From: Sedimentibacter saalensis
Lineage (GTDB): Bacteria; Bacillota; Clostridia; Tissierellales; Sedimentibacteraceae
NCBI RefSeq assembly: GCF_007830175.1
Contig: NZ_VLKH01000005.1
Span: forward strand, 124,001-188,000
DNA length: 64,000 bases
Reading direction: 5' to 3'
Part shown: piece by piece, positions 8,146-16,352 of the stretch
Position numbering within the stretch: position 1 is the first letter of the stretch
Layout of the letters: each line of letters opens with the position of its first letter
Position numbers and translations under genes: made by a program
Notes under the pieces: model-generated
What the model saw: only the letters and a program-made list of their open reading frames with translations
Databases searched by the model: none
Told to the model about the DNA's origin: nothing

Positions 8146-9204
8146 ATGGTCTTTATCAGAGAAATAGATGCTGCTCAAGTAGCAAAATCAGTTATGATTT
8201 TGTTCGCGGTCTTAATGTTCAGAAATATCATAGCAAACATAATCATTAAAGCTTTAAAAAAATTATCAGGAAAATATAATTTAAAAAACATTGTACTGGT
8301 CCTTGATTCCATTGAAAAACCGCTGGTAAACTTCTTTACATACACCGGACTTTATTTTGCACTGATTATTCTACCGTTTAATGCAGACATAAACATATTC
8401 CTGAACAGGGTATACAGGACTTTTGTTATAATAACCATAACCCAGGGACTTTTAAAAATTATATCTGCTTATGCTGAAGAACTTAACAATCAGTATTTGA
8501 ACAAAGAAGAAAAAACAGAAAGAACTCAGATGTCAAAGACTGTTTTTCCTCTTCTTGCAAAGCTCATAAAAGCAATAATAATTATTATTGCAGTAGCTGC
8601 AATAGCAGTTGAATTCAACTTTGAACAGCTGTCGAGCATTCTTGCAGGACTTGGAATAGGAGGAGCTGCTCTTGCATTGGCTTCACAGGATCTCATAAAA
8701 AACTTCTTTGGAGGTTTTGTTATACTTGCAGATAAATCTTTCAGCGTCGGCGATTGGATCAAGGTTGACTCATTTGAAGGAACTGTTGAGGAACTGGGAC
8801 TTCGCAGCACAAAGATACGAACAATTGACAAGGAGCTGGTGACGGTTCCCAATTCAAGGTTTGCAGACAGGGAACTCATAAATTTCAGCGCCAGGGCAAA
8901 CAGAAGAGTTAATTTTACTGTGGGAGCCGTGTACGGCACAAGTTCTGAAAGCCTGAAGGCAGCAATTTCTAAAATAAAAGAAATGCTTGATCAAAATCCA
9001 ATGGTTAAGAACGATTCAGCTCTTGTAAAGCTTGACAAGTTCGGGGCAAGTTCACTTGACATTGTTGTTCAGTACCTTACAACAACTGATTACACGGAAT
9101 TCATGGCAATAAAAAATGATATAAACTTTAAAATAATAGACATATTCAATGAAGAAAAAATATCATTTGCATTCCCGAGCATGAGCGTGTACATGGAAAA
9201 ATAA
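8146..9204 (+). CDS. Small-conductance mechanosensitive channel, MscS family
   Basis: This 352-residue membrane channel would release solutes on hypo-osmotic shock. Several N-terminal hydrophobic helices precede the pore helix region (about residues 155-195, LSSILAGLGIGGAALALASQ, with its Gly/Ala packing pattern). The MscS beta domain follows (FFGGFVILADKSFSVGDWI, then VPNSRFADRELINFS). The C-terminal alpha/beta domain is intact. The ATG follows AAGGAAGGA. The next gene is 20 bp downstream and probably co-transcribed, although the functions look unrelated. Confidence 0.92.
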   Translation: MVFIREIDAAQVAKSVMILFAVLMFRNIIANIIIKALKKLSGKYNLKNIVLVLDSIEKPLVNFFTYTGLYFALIILPFNADINIFLNRVYRTFVIITITQGLLKIISAYAEELNNQYLNKEEKTERTQMSKTVFPLLAKLIKAIIIIIAVAAIAVEFNFEQLSSILAGLGIGGAALALASQDLIKNFFGGFVILADKSFSVGDWIKVDSFEGTVEELGLRSTKIRTIDKELVTVPNSRFADRELINFSARANRRVNFTVGAVYGTSSESLKAAISKIKEMLDQNPMVKNDSALVKLDKFGASSLDIVVQYLTTTDYTEFMAIKNDINFKIIDIFNEEKISFAFPSMSVYMEK

Positions 9205-9224
9205 ATCTAGCAATGGAGGAAATC

Positions 9225-9995
9225 ATGAAAAATCAAATAAAGCAGATGATTATTGATTTCGTAAGAGAATACAAAAACAATAACAACACTTTTACCCAGT
9301 GGCAGGAACCATTAGTTGGTTTTGCAGACAGTGAAAATGCCCTTTTTTATCTGTACAGGGAAATGATTGATGAAAATCACCTCATTCCCAAAGACATTCT
9401 GCCTGGAGCAAAGACTGTGGTATCTTATTTCATCCCATTTACTGAAAAATTGGTGCGAACAAATTATAAAGGGGATGCTCCTTCCAGAGAATGGGCTGTT
9501 GCATATTCAGAAACCAACAAACTATTAAAGAGTCTTGGTGAATATTTAATAGAGAAGTTAGATAAAATAGGAGCAGGAGCAAACATGGCTAGATTTGATG
9601 ATCCTGGCTTTGACACAAACAAGGTCATAAGCTATTGGTCACAGCGCCATATTGCATATGCAGCAGGACTTGGAACATTTGGACTGAACAACATGCTCAT
9701 AACCGACAAGGGATGCTGCGGCAGATTTGGAAGTATTGTTACAGACATTGTAATTGAACCTGATGCGGTTATTACGAAAGAAAGATGTCTTTATAAATAC
9801 AGCTCTACATGCAAAAAATGCGTTGAAGCGTGTCCTTCAAAGGCTCTTACTGTAAATGGATTTGACAGACACAAGTGCTATGAACTGCTGCTGGAATATG
9901 ATAAATTGTTCAGCGATTTGGAACTTACGGAAGTATGCGGAAAATGTGTGGCCATGATTCCATGTTCATTCATAAATCCGCTAAAAAATAAATAA
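9225..9995 (+). CDS. COG1600-like (QueG-related) iron-sulfur protein
   Basis: A 256-residue protein resembling epoxyqueuosine reductase QueG, but shorter and without its C-terminal HEAT-like repeats. The N-terminal part contains a DPGFDTNKVISYWSQRHIAYAAGLG segment in two pieces typical of the family, followed by GTFGLNNMLIT. A cysteine-rich region near the C-terminus (CCGRFGS, CLYKYSSTCKKCVEACPSKAL, and a last CGKCVAMIPC) could bind two [4Fe-4S] clusters. It may be a cobamide-type reductase relative; a queuosine role is not proven, since clostridia contain several paralogues. The ATG at 9225 sits 5 bp after GGAGG, so I prefer it to the ATG at 9213, which overlaps that site. Confidence 0.75.
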   Translation: MKNQIKQMIIDFVREYKNNNNTFTQWQEPLVGFADSENALFYLYREMIDENHLIPKDILPGAKTVVSYFIPFTEKLVRTNYKGDAPSREWAVAYSETNKLLKSLGEYLIEKLDKIGAGANMARFDDPGFDTNKVISYWSQRHIAYAAGLGTFGLNNMLITDKGCCGRFGSIVTDIVIEPDAVITKERCLYKYSSTCKKCVEACPSKALTVNGFDRHKCYELLLEYDKLFSDLELTEVCGKCVAMIPCSFINPLKNK

Positions 9996-10010
9996 TAATG
10001 AGGAGAAATT

Positions 10011-10394
10011 ATGGAATTCAATTTAAATACAGGATTAAAAAACAAGGAAGAAAAAACAGTAACCATGAATGACACAGCGAAGGTTTTTGGAAGCGGTGCA
10101 GCCGAAGTATTTGCAACCCCAATGATGATAGGACTTATGGAAGGGGCTGCCATGAATACCGTAAGAAATTATCTTCCGGAAGGATATTCAACAGTTGGAA
10201 CTATGATCAATGTAAAACACCTGAGCGCAACAGCAGTTGGCAAGAAAGTGTGGGCTGAGGCTGAACTTATAGAAGTTGACAGAAAAAGACTGTTTTTTAA
10301 AGTTGATGCATATGATGAAGATAAAAAAATCGGTGAAGGAACACACGAAAGATTCATAATTGAAGAAGCAAAATTCATGAGCAAATTGAAATAA
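10011..10394 (+). CDS. FlK-like hot-dog thioesterase
   Basis: A 127-residue protein of the fluoroacetyl-CoA-thioesterase-like (FlK) hot-dog family. The conserved helix ATPMMIGLMEGAAM carries the catalytic glutamate in its usual place, and the strand GEGTHERFII near the C-terminus supplies the family histidine. Such small enzymes hydrolyse acyl-CoA esters; the native substrate here is unknown, and fluoroacetate should not be assumed. It lies 15 bp after the Fe-S protein gene with its own AGGAGA site, so the two are likely in one transcript. Confidence 0.85.
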   Translation: MEFNLNTGLKNKEEKTVTMNDTAKVFGSGAAEVFATPMMIGLMEGAAMNTVRNYLPEGYSTVGTMINVKHLSATAVGKKVWAEAELIEVDRKRLFFKVDAYDEDKKIGEGTHERFIIEEAKFMSKLK

Positions 10395-10406
10395 ATTAAT
10401 AATTTC

Positions 10407-10435
10407 TTTACTTTGTGTTATATATTTAGTAAAAT
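10407..10435 (+). promoter_or_regulatory. Sigma-A-type promoter of nrdR
   Basis: TTTACT (10407-10412) and TAAAAT (10430-10435) have a 17-bp spacer, just upstream of the nrdR ribosome binding site AGAGGAG. Confidence 0.6.
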
Positions 10436-10453
10436 CAATTAGAGGAGATTAAT

Positions 10454-10915
10454 ATGAAATGTCCAAAATGTAGTTGTTCTGAAAGCAAAGTGGTGGATAC
10501 AAGACCCACGGATGATGGTTTTAAAATAAGGCGTCGCAGAGAATGCATTGAATGCGGACATCGATTTACAACCTACGAAAAAATTGAAGAAACTCAAATT
10601 GTGGTAATTAAAAGAGACGGAACAAGGCAGGGCTACAACCGTGATAAAATAATAAACGGAATAATAAGAGCCTGTGACAAGCGTTCTGTCAGTCTAGAGC
10701 AAATAGAAGGTATAGCAGACAAGGTTGAAAAGCAGCTTATGAACAATTTTCAAAATGAAGTGTCAACTGAGGTAATCGGAGAACTGGTCATGAATGAACT
10801 TCAAAGCGTGGACGATGTTGCATATGTAAGGTTTGCTTCTGTATACAGGAAGTTTAAAGATATTAATACTTTTATGGATGAGTTGAAAAAAATTCTCGAT
10901 GAAAGAAAAAAATAA
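10454..10915 (+). CDS. nrdR: Transcriptional repressor NrdR
   Basis: NrdR represses ribonucleotide reductase genes when bound to ATP/dATP. At 153 residues it has the family's usual length. A zinc ribbon (MKCPKC near the start, CIECGHRF at about 31-38) is followed by an ATP-cone (VVIKRDGTRQGYNRDKIINGI, in two pieces, and IIRACDKR). The C-terminal VRFASVYRKFKDI segment is typical of the ATP-cone end. No nrd genes are in the window, so its targets lie elsewhere. It is followed 15 bp downstream by the DUF4241 gene. Confidence 0.96.
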   Translation: MKCPKCSCSESKVVDTRPTDDGFKIRRRRECIECGHRFTTYEKIEETQIVVIKRDGTRQGYNRDKIINGIIRACDKRSVSLEQIEGIADKVEKQLMNNFQNEVSTEVIGELVMNELQSVDDVAYVRFASVYRKFKDINTFMDELKKILDERKK

Positions 10916-10930
10916 TCAAAGGAGCAATTT

Positions 10931-11563
10931 ATGTATATAAATTTAGATGTGCTTAATATAACAAACGGCAATACCAGCATGATTGATACCGAATTTGGAA
11001 GAATGAATATTGAAAAAATTGAAGCAGGCAAAATAAAGCTTGCAACAGGTAAAATCATTGCAACTGATCCAATTTTGATGTATGATGACGAAAGCTATTC
11101 TGTGCATGTAAAACCGGGAGAATATCCTGTATTCATATATGTTGGGAAAACAGAAAATAGAAAAAAACAGACTGTTGTTGCAGAAATAAGGTTCAGCGAC
11201 AACGATCCTGTAAAATGGGAAATGGCCTTGCTTGCCGGAGAATCTTCAAAAGGCTTCGGTCACGACGAATTCATGGGATATGAAGTTGAAAACGGTCTTG
11301 GATGTTTCATGGACGAATCTGTAATGGAAATTCTTGATGTAATGGATGAAGAAGAACTTGAAGAATATGAAAACAATATTAGAAATTCTGTAAGAAACAG
11401 CGAGTGTTCCTGTGCAAATGTAGTGATAGACAAGAAAAAGGGAAGCAACATAATTATATTTGCAAGCGGATGGAACGAAGGAACATTTCCTACATATTAC
11501 GGATTTGACTCAAACAACAAACTTTCAAGGCTGGTTACAGATTTTATGGTAATTGAAGCATAA
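10931..11563 (+). CDS. DUF4241 domain protein
   Basis: This 210-residue soluble protein matches the DUF4241 pattern: an early KIIATDPILMY segment, GEYPVFIYV, VAEIRFSD, a GYEVENGLGCFMDE stretch, and a C-terminal NIIIFASGWNEGTFPTYYGFD end. There is no signal peptide or TM segment. The function of the domain is unknown; relatives occur widely in bacteria, sometimes next to toxin or immunity genes, but nothing like that is seen here. It probably shares the nrdR transcript and ends at a bidirectional terminator shared with corA. Confidence 0.8.
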   Translation: MYINLDVLNITNGNTSMIDTEFGRMNIEKIEAGKIKLATGKIIATDPILMYDDESYSVHVKPGEYPVFIYVGKTENRKKQTVVAEIRFSDNDPVKWEMALLAGESSKGFGHDEFMGYEVENGLGCFMDESVMEILDVMDEEELEEYENNIRNSVRNSECSCANVVIDKKKGSNIIIFASGWNEGTFPTYYGFDSNNKLSRLVTDFMVIEA

Positions 11564-11564
11564 T

Positions 11565-11596
11565 AAAAAATTGCAATGTATATTGCAATTTTTTTA
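11565..11596. terminator. Bidirectional terminator between the DUF4241 gene and corA
   Basis: AAAAATTGCAA pairs with TTGCAATTTTT round a TGTATA loop. A-runs and T-runs on both sides allow it to end the + strand nrdR unit and the - strand corA gene. Confidence 0.85.
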
Positions 11597-11642
11597 TGAA
11601 ATTTATTATTAGATATCACTGTAACATAGACGGTTACCTAGA

Positions 11643-12575
11643 TTACATTAACTTCTTTTTCTTGAAAAACCATATGCAGATAATAAAAACTGAAATGCTG
11701 AGGGCTATTACAAATGCATAGCCGTATTCCCAGTGAAGTTCCGGCATGGTTGAAAAATTCATTCCATACCAGCCCACTATTAGCGTAAGCGGAAGAAAGA
11801 TTGCAGTTATTACTGTAAAAAGTTTCATTGTGTTGTTTAAATTAAGGTCCAGCTGAGCCTGGTAGGATTCTCTTATCTGAGTTACATAATCCCTTAAATT
11901 TCCTACTTTTCTGTTGAGACGCTCAATCCTGTTGAACAAAATAATAAAGTAAGTTGTAGATTTGTCGTCTAGAACATTGTTGCTGTTTTCTGTAATATCT
12001 TCTATAATGTCTAAAAGCGGCTCATAGTGTTTCTTTAAAAATAAGAGCTTTTTTTTTAGATTTACAATATCTGAAATATAGTCCTTTGTTTTGCCTTCAA
12101 TTACATCGACCTCTACATCCTGAATTTCCGCTTCAAGGTCTGAAAGCATCTGATAGTCTTTAGCTGACATTTTGTCAAACAATGTGTACAATATTCTGTC
12201 CAGGCTTAAAATCATGGACCCTTTTGAATTCACATCTTTTATTACATCACCAATGATGCTTAAGTCTGTTTTAGTCACAAGGAGCAGACAATTTTTTGTT
12301 AAGTAAAAATCAAGTTCGTCAAAGGAATATGTATCTTGTGATGCATCTATTATGTTAAGAATTCCAAAACTGTAATTCTCGTAAATTTCAACTTTTGGAG
12401 TGTCATCATTGTGTATGCAGTCGTTAATTGTTTCATAGTTGAAATGGAAATGACCGTTTATATCCATAAGCTCATTGGGATTAAGAATAAAAAGAAATAT
12501 ACTTTCTTCGTCTCGGACAAAGCTTTCATAATCTATTTCTGAAAGTTTATTCTGATTTATTTTGAAAATTAACAA
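11643..12575 (-). CDS. corA: CorA-family divalent cation (Mg2+/Co2+) channel
   Basis: A 310-residue CorA protein. The N-terminal cytoplasmic domain is followed by a long helix (residues about 130-235) and two C-terminal TM helices. The signature YGMNF (GMN at about 271-273) closes TM1 (FTVITAIFLPLTLIVGW), and the short C-terminal tail is lysine-rich (KKKKLM). The loop MPELHW is typical. The start is TTG, placed 7 nt after GAGGTG; this fits family length. The gene faces away from the NusG-II operon, with the promoters in the intervening AT-rich region. Confidence 0.94.
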   Translation of the reverse strand: MLIFKINQNKLSEIDYESFVRDEESIFLFILNPNELMDINGHFHFNYETINDCIHNDDTPKVEIYENYSFGILNIIDASQDTYSFDELDFYLTKNCLLLVTKTDLSIIGDVIKDVNSKGSMILSLDRILYTLFDKMSAKDYQMLSDLEAEIQDVEVDVIEGKTKDYISDIVNLKKKLLFLKKHYEPLLDIIEDITENSNNVLDDKSTTYFIILFNRIERLNRKVGNLRDYVTQIRESYQAQLDLNLNNTMKLFTVITAIFLPLTLIVGWYGMNFSTMPELHWEYGYAFVIALSISVFIICIWFFKKKKLM

Positions 12576-12683
12576 ATTATCACCTCAATTTAAGATTTTA
12601 TTATGGAAAATGAGTTATATTAGTTATTATCTTAGCAGTTTTATTGTTCGCTGTAAATTGGAATTTAATCATTAGTTAAATTT

Positions 12684-12712
12684 TTGTTCAGATACAAAAA
12701 TGTTTATAAAAT
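12684..12712 (+). promoter_or_regulatory. Promoter of the NusG-II/Gx transporter operon
   Basis: TTGTTC (12684-12689), 17 bp, TAAAAT (12707-12712). The rest of the 12576-12784 gap is AT-rich and must also contain the corA promoter on the other strand, which I could not place confidently. Confidence 0.5.
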
Positions 12713-12784
12713 ATATATACAATCTTGAAATAACTATTAATTGATGATAAAATGAATAATCTAAAAAATATTAAAGGGCGTAAA

Positions 12785-13180
12785 ATGAAAACTAAAATTA
12801 ACAGGTACGATATTGCACTGATTGCAGCAATAGTATTAATCAATGTGGTGATACTTTTTTCCGGAGGAAGAAAGGCTGTACATGCTGATGAAAAAATTGC
12901 CTACGTCTACTCCCACGAGGAACTTGTGGGGGAATATGTCATGTCTGATGACTATGAAACGGAATTTACTGTAGGCGACGAAAAATCAGGTTACAACACG
13001 GTTCACATTGAAAACGGAGAAGTATGGATACACGATGCTTCCTGTCCCGATAAAATATGTCTTTCACAAGGCAAGATTTCAAGAGACGGTGAAATAATAG
13101 TTTGTCTTCCAAATCAGTTTATGATTCAAATTGAAGATAAGTCCGAGGAAGAAAATGACGTTGATTTTATGGCACAATAA
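12785..13180 (+). CDS. NusG domain II-containing extracytoplasmic protein
   Basis: A 131-residue protein with an N-terminal signal anchor (about residues 9-25, IALIAAIVLINVVILFSGG) and an extracytoplasmic NusG-II domain ending in the characteristic DASCPDKICLSQGKIS segment. In clostridia this family is typically paired with a Gx transporter, ApbE (flavin transferase) or Rnf genes; here only the Gx partner follows, 14 bp downstream. A role in flavin or quinone-linked redox export is only inferred from that association. The ATG at 12785 is preferred to one at 12752, which would add a charged leader before the signal helix. Confidence 0.8.
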   Translation: MKTKINRYDIALIAAIVLINVVILFSGGRKAVHADEKIAYVYSHEELVGEYVMSDDYETEFTVGDEKSGYNTVHIENGEVWIHDASCPDKICLSQGKISRDGEIIVCLPNQFMIQIEDKSEEENDVDFMAQ

Positions 13181-13194
13181 GGAAAAGGAAAATT

Positions 13195-13713
13195 ATGAAT
13201 AAATTACAAAGATACATTTTTTTATCTCTGCTTACTGCAGCTGCTTTAATCTTGAGCATTTTAGAAGGAATGATTCCTTTGCCATACATAGCACCCGGTG
13301 CAAAGCTGGGACTTTCTAACATAGTTACAATGACAGTAATAGTTGTTTTTGGCTTTAAAGATGCAATGCTTGTGGTAATACTCAGATGCATTCTTTTGAT
13401 GCTGGTTGCAACAAACCCTGTTACATTTATTTACAGTCTGGCAAGCGGAATTATGAGCACAGTGGCAATGAGCCTGGGACTTAAATACTGCAAAAAATTA
13501 AGTTTCATAGGTGTGAGTGTTCTTGGAGCAATGACCCACAACGCAACACAGGTTACTGTTGCTGCCATAATATTCGGAACGTTCAACCTGTATTATTACA
13601 TGCCTGTTTTATCTCTTGTAAGCATTTTTACAGGCTGTTTTGTCGGGTATTCTTCAATTTTTGTTTCTGACAATTTAAACAGGACACTATTAAGATTGCG
13701 AAGAGAGGTATAG
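13195..13713 (+). CDS. Gx transporter family (heptaprenyl diphosphate synthase component I-like) membrane protein
   Basis: A 172-residue protein with about five hydrophobic helices. It carries the family pattern: ILEGMIPLPYIAPGAKLGLSN near the start, in which PG-KLGL resembles ECF-type substrate-binding proteins, followed by a Gly/Ser-rich middle (SLASGIMSTVAMSL) and MTHNATQ. Databases label the family 'heptaprenyl diphosphate synthase component I', but sequence style suggests an ECF-like S component. It lies between the NusG-II protein and a DUF4321 membrane protein, as often seen in clostridial redox clusters. The substrate is unknown. Confidence 0.8.
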   Translation: MNKLQRYIFLSLLTAAALILSILEGMIPLPYIAPGAKLGLSNIVTMTVIVVFGFKDAMLVVILRCILLMLVATNPVTFIYSLASGIMSTVAMSLGLKYCKKLSFIGVSVLGAMTHNATQVTVAAIIFGTFNLYYYMPVLSLVSIFTGCFVGYSSIFVSDNLNRTLLRLRREV

Positions 13714-13714
13714 C

Positions 13715-13957
13715 ATGAAGAAGGGAAATACCATTTACTTGGTTTTGTTGATTTTAACGTCAGTAATCATTGGCACAATTTTGGGTCAAGCCTTAGCCGG
13801 TACATTTCCTATTTTGAATTATGGAGAAGGAATTGGATTCGGTCCGGCAACTTTAGACTTGAACATATTCACTCTAACATTTGGTTTTAGTGCAAATCTA
13901 ACAGTTGCAGGAATAATTGGATTGTTAATTGCAATAATAGCTTATAGAAAACTTTAA
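13715..13957 (+). CDS. DUF4321 small membrane protein
   Basis: An 80-residue protein with two predicted TM helices (residues about 8-28 and 58-76), separated by a loop with GEGIGFGPATLDLN, typical of DUF4321. The start codon comes 1 bp after the stop of the upstream gene, pointing to coupling. In Bacillota DUF4321 genes often lie just before maf/radC/mreB, as they do here. No function is established. Confidence 0.78.
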   Translation: MKKGNTIYLVLLILTSVIIGTILGQALAGTFPILNYGEGIGFGPATLDLNIFTLTFGFSANLTVAGIIGLLIAIIAYRKL

Positions 13958-13966
13958 GGATGAACG

Positions 13967-14545
13967 ATGAAAAATATAATACTAGCTTCTAAATCACCGA
14001 GAAGGATTGAGATGCTATCAAAATATCTGGAAAACATAATTGTTTTTTCACCTGATACGAATGAACGGGTAAATGACCTGGATCTTCCGGAAACAACAGT
14101 CATGAAAATTGCTTTTGAAAAGGCATGGAAAGCCTCGTGCGACTTTGAGATAAAAGGAATCATAATTGCAGCTGACACAGTAGTATTTCTTCATAAGATT
14201 ATGGGAAAACCAAAGGATTATGAAGAAGCATTTTCAATGCTTAAATCACTGTCCGGAAAAACTCACAGCGTTTATACGGGAATATGCATCATAGACAGTG
14301 AAAATGGAACAAAGGTTGTTGATTATGAAAAAACATTTGTTGAGTTTAACCATCTTACTGATGACTTTATCAGACGTTATCTTGAAACAGGAGAACATTT
14401 AGATAAAGCAGGAGCATATGGAATTCAGGGCTTTGGAGAGCTAATGGTTAAAAAGATTGATGGCTGCTACAACAATGTGAAGGGTCTTCCGCTTACAAAA
14501 CTGAATACTATTCTTACAAAACATTTTTCTCTTAAGCTGCTTTAA
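13967..14545 (+). CDS. maf: Maf-like nucleoside triphosphate pyrophosphatase
   Basis: Maf proteins hydrolyse dTTP, UTP and modified nucleotides to monophosphates and are linked to septum control. This 192-residue copy has the usual N-terminal motif ASKSPRRIEML, the catalytic IIAADTVVFL with its Asp, KPKDYEEAFSML, and the GKTHSVYTG and GAYGIQGFG segments. The length is standard. It overlaps the upstream edge of the radC region, and maf-radC-mreB is a classic conserved order in Bacillota. Confidence 0.95.
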   Translation: MKNIILASKSPRRIEMLSKYLENIIVFSPDTNERVNDLDLPETTVMKIAFEKAWKASCDFEIKGIIIAADTVVFLHKIMGKPKDYEEAFSMLKSLSGKTHSVYTGICIIDSENGTKVVDYEKTFVEFNHLTDDFIRRYLETGEHLDKAGAYGIQGFGELMVKKIDGCYNNVKGLPLTKLNTILTKHFSLKLL

Positions 14546-14571
14546 TGCAAAATTGCATATTGGAGGATAAA

Positions 14572-15261
14572 ATGGACAATACTAACTACACCATAAAATC
14601 AATGCCCAGAGATGAAAGACCTCAGGAAAAATTGCTGAAATATGGAGCTAACTATTTGTCCGACTCAGAACTTATTGCAGTTATCATAAGGACAGGAAAC
14701 AAAGACGAAAATGCAGTTATGCTCGCCCAAAAAATTTTAAAGAAAGAAGGAAAAGGCTTAAGAAACATTGCCGAATCTACTCAAGAAATTTTGCGGTCCT
14801 ACAAGGGCATAAACGATGTAAAATCTGCACAGCTTCTTGCTGTGGCGGAATTAAGCAAAAGGATAAGCACTTTAAAAATTGATAAAATAAAAATATCTTC
14901 CCCCGGAGATGCAGCTGTTGTGATGATGGAGGAAATGAGATATTACAAAAAAGAATACTTTAAAATCATATTGCTAGACACTAAAAACAACATAAAAAAA
15001 GTGTCGCAGATTTCAGTTGGAAGTCTGAACAGTTCCATTGTACACCCTAGAGAGGTGTTTTATGAAGCTGTAGCAAATTCATGCTCTTCAATAATTCTTG
15101 TGCACAATCATCCAAGTGGAGAAACAGAACCAAGCCATGAGGATATAGTGCTTACAAACAGACTGGATGAATGTGGGAAAATATTGGGAATAAAGGTCTT
15201 AGACCACATTATCATAGGTGATGGAGTTTTTTACAGCTTCAAAGAAGAAGGTTTAATTTAA
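14572..15261 (+). CDS. radC: RadC family JAB/MPN-domain protein
   Basis: A 229-residue RadC (YsxA-like) protein. The N-terminal part starts SMPRDERPQEKLLKYG and contains helix-hairpin-helix-type segments; the C-terminal MPN domain carries the JAMM-type motif HNHPSGETEPSHED (His178, His180, Ser182 and the later Asp). It is named for DNA repair, but that role has been questioned. The ATG at 14572 follows GGAGG at the right distance; an earlier in-frame ATG at 14545 has no site and overlaps maf. Confidence 0.94.
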   Translation: MDNTNYTIKSMPRDERPQEKLLKYGANYLSDSELIAVIIRTGNKDENAVMLAQKILKKEGKGLRNIAESTQEILRSYKGINDVKSAQLLAVAELSKRISTLKIDKIKISSPGDAAVVMMEEMRYYKKEYFKIILLDTKNNIKKVSQISVGSLNSSIVHPREVFYEAVANSCSSIILVHNHPSGETEPSHEDIVLTNRLDECGKILGIKVLDHIIIGDGVFYSFKEEGLI

Positions 15262-15281
15262 AATAGCGAAAGGAAACAAAT

Positions 15282-16343
15282 ATGGGATTTTTCGATTTTT
15301 TTACTCAAAAAATAGGAATAGATTTAGGAACTTCAAACACTTTGGTGTATGTGAGCAACAAGGGAATAACAGTAAATGAACCATCAGTTGTTGCTATAAA
15401 CACTGGCTCCAACGAGGTGTGCGCTGTGGGGGAAAATGCCAAGGCAATGCTTGACAGAACTCCAAAGACAATAAATGCAGTAAGACCTCTTCAAAATGGC
15501 GTTATAGCTGATTTTGAAATTACAAGTGCAATGATAAAATATTTTATAAACAAGGCTTTGAACAAAAGAAGATTCATTAAAGCAAACATTGTTATTTGCT
15601 TGCCGGTGGGAGTTACTTCGATTGAAAGAAAAGCAGTAGAAGATGTGGCATATGATTCAGGTGCAAGAAAGGTTAAGCTTGTGGAAGAACCAATGGCTGC
15701 TGCCATAGGAGCAGGGCTTCCTGTTGAACAGGCTGTTGGAAACATGATAATTGACATAGGCGGCGGTACAACAGAAATTGCCATAATTTCCCTTGGAGGA
15801 ATAGTTGAAAGCGACTCATTAAGAATTGCCGGAGATGACATGGATGTGAACATAAAGGAATACATCAAATTGAAATACAAAATGGACATAGGCCTTGTTA
15901 CATCAGAAAAAATCAAGATGGTTCTTGGAAATGCAAGCAAGGATTATTATGACAAAAAACACAGGGCTAGAAACAAATCTAAAGACAATGAAGAAAATAC
16001 AGATGAAAGTACAGATAATTATACCCAGGACATGGATATAAGAGGAAGAGACATTGTTTCAGGACTTCCCCTTCACATAACCGTAACAAGTGATGAAGTG
16101 AGAGAAGCCATTATAGAAACAGTAAACAGCATTGTTAATGCCATTAAAAGAGTGCTGGAGAGAACACCTCCTGAACTTTCATCAGACATTTATGCAAACG
16201 GCATTTATTTGACCGGGGGAGGAGCACTTCTCAAAGGGCTTGACATTTATATAGAAAAAGAAACTGGACTAAAGGTTTATATAGCGGAAAACCCTCTTCA
16301 GTCTGTTGCTCTGGGGGCAGGCAAAATTTGTGAGGAAATGTAG
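15282..16343 (+). CDS. mreB: Rod-shape determining actin homologue MreB, with an acidic insertion
   Basis: MreB polymerises under the membrane and guides the elongasome. Actin-fold signatures are present: IGIDLGTSNTLVYV (phosphate 1), NMIIDIGGGTTEIAII (phosphate 2), and GIYLTGGGALLKGL near the C-terminus. The protein has 353 residues where 330-345 is usual. The excess lies at about residues 222-246, an Asp/Glu/Lys/Asn/Thr-rich stretch placed just before the conserved RGRDIVSGLP, where typical MreB proteins have only a short loop. The gene heads mreBCD-PBP2. Confidence 0.95.
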   Translation: MGFFDFFTQKIGIDLGTSNTLVYVSNKGITVNEPSVVAINTGSNEVCAVGENAKAMLDRTPKTINAVRPLQNGVIADFEITSAMIKYFINKALNKRRFIKANIVICLPVGVTSIERKAVEDVAYDSGARKVKLVEEPMAAAIGAGLPVEQAVGNMIIDIGGGTTEIAIISLGGIVESDSLRIAGDDMDVNIKEYIKLKYKMDIGLVTSEKIKMVLGNASKDYYDKKHRARNKSKDNEENTDESTDNYTQDMDIRGRDIVSGLPLHITVTSDEVREAIIETVNSIVNAIKRVLERTPPELSSDIYANGIYLTGGGALLKGLDIYIEKETGLKVYIAENPLQSVALGAGKICEEM

Positions 16344-16352
16344 CGGTGAGAA

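Noticed and set aside
8526-8939. 137-codon minus-strand frame opposite mscS
   Set aside because: Antisense shadow of a conserved gene with no ribosome site or family resemblance; the same applies to the many other opposite-strand frames.
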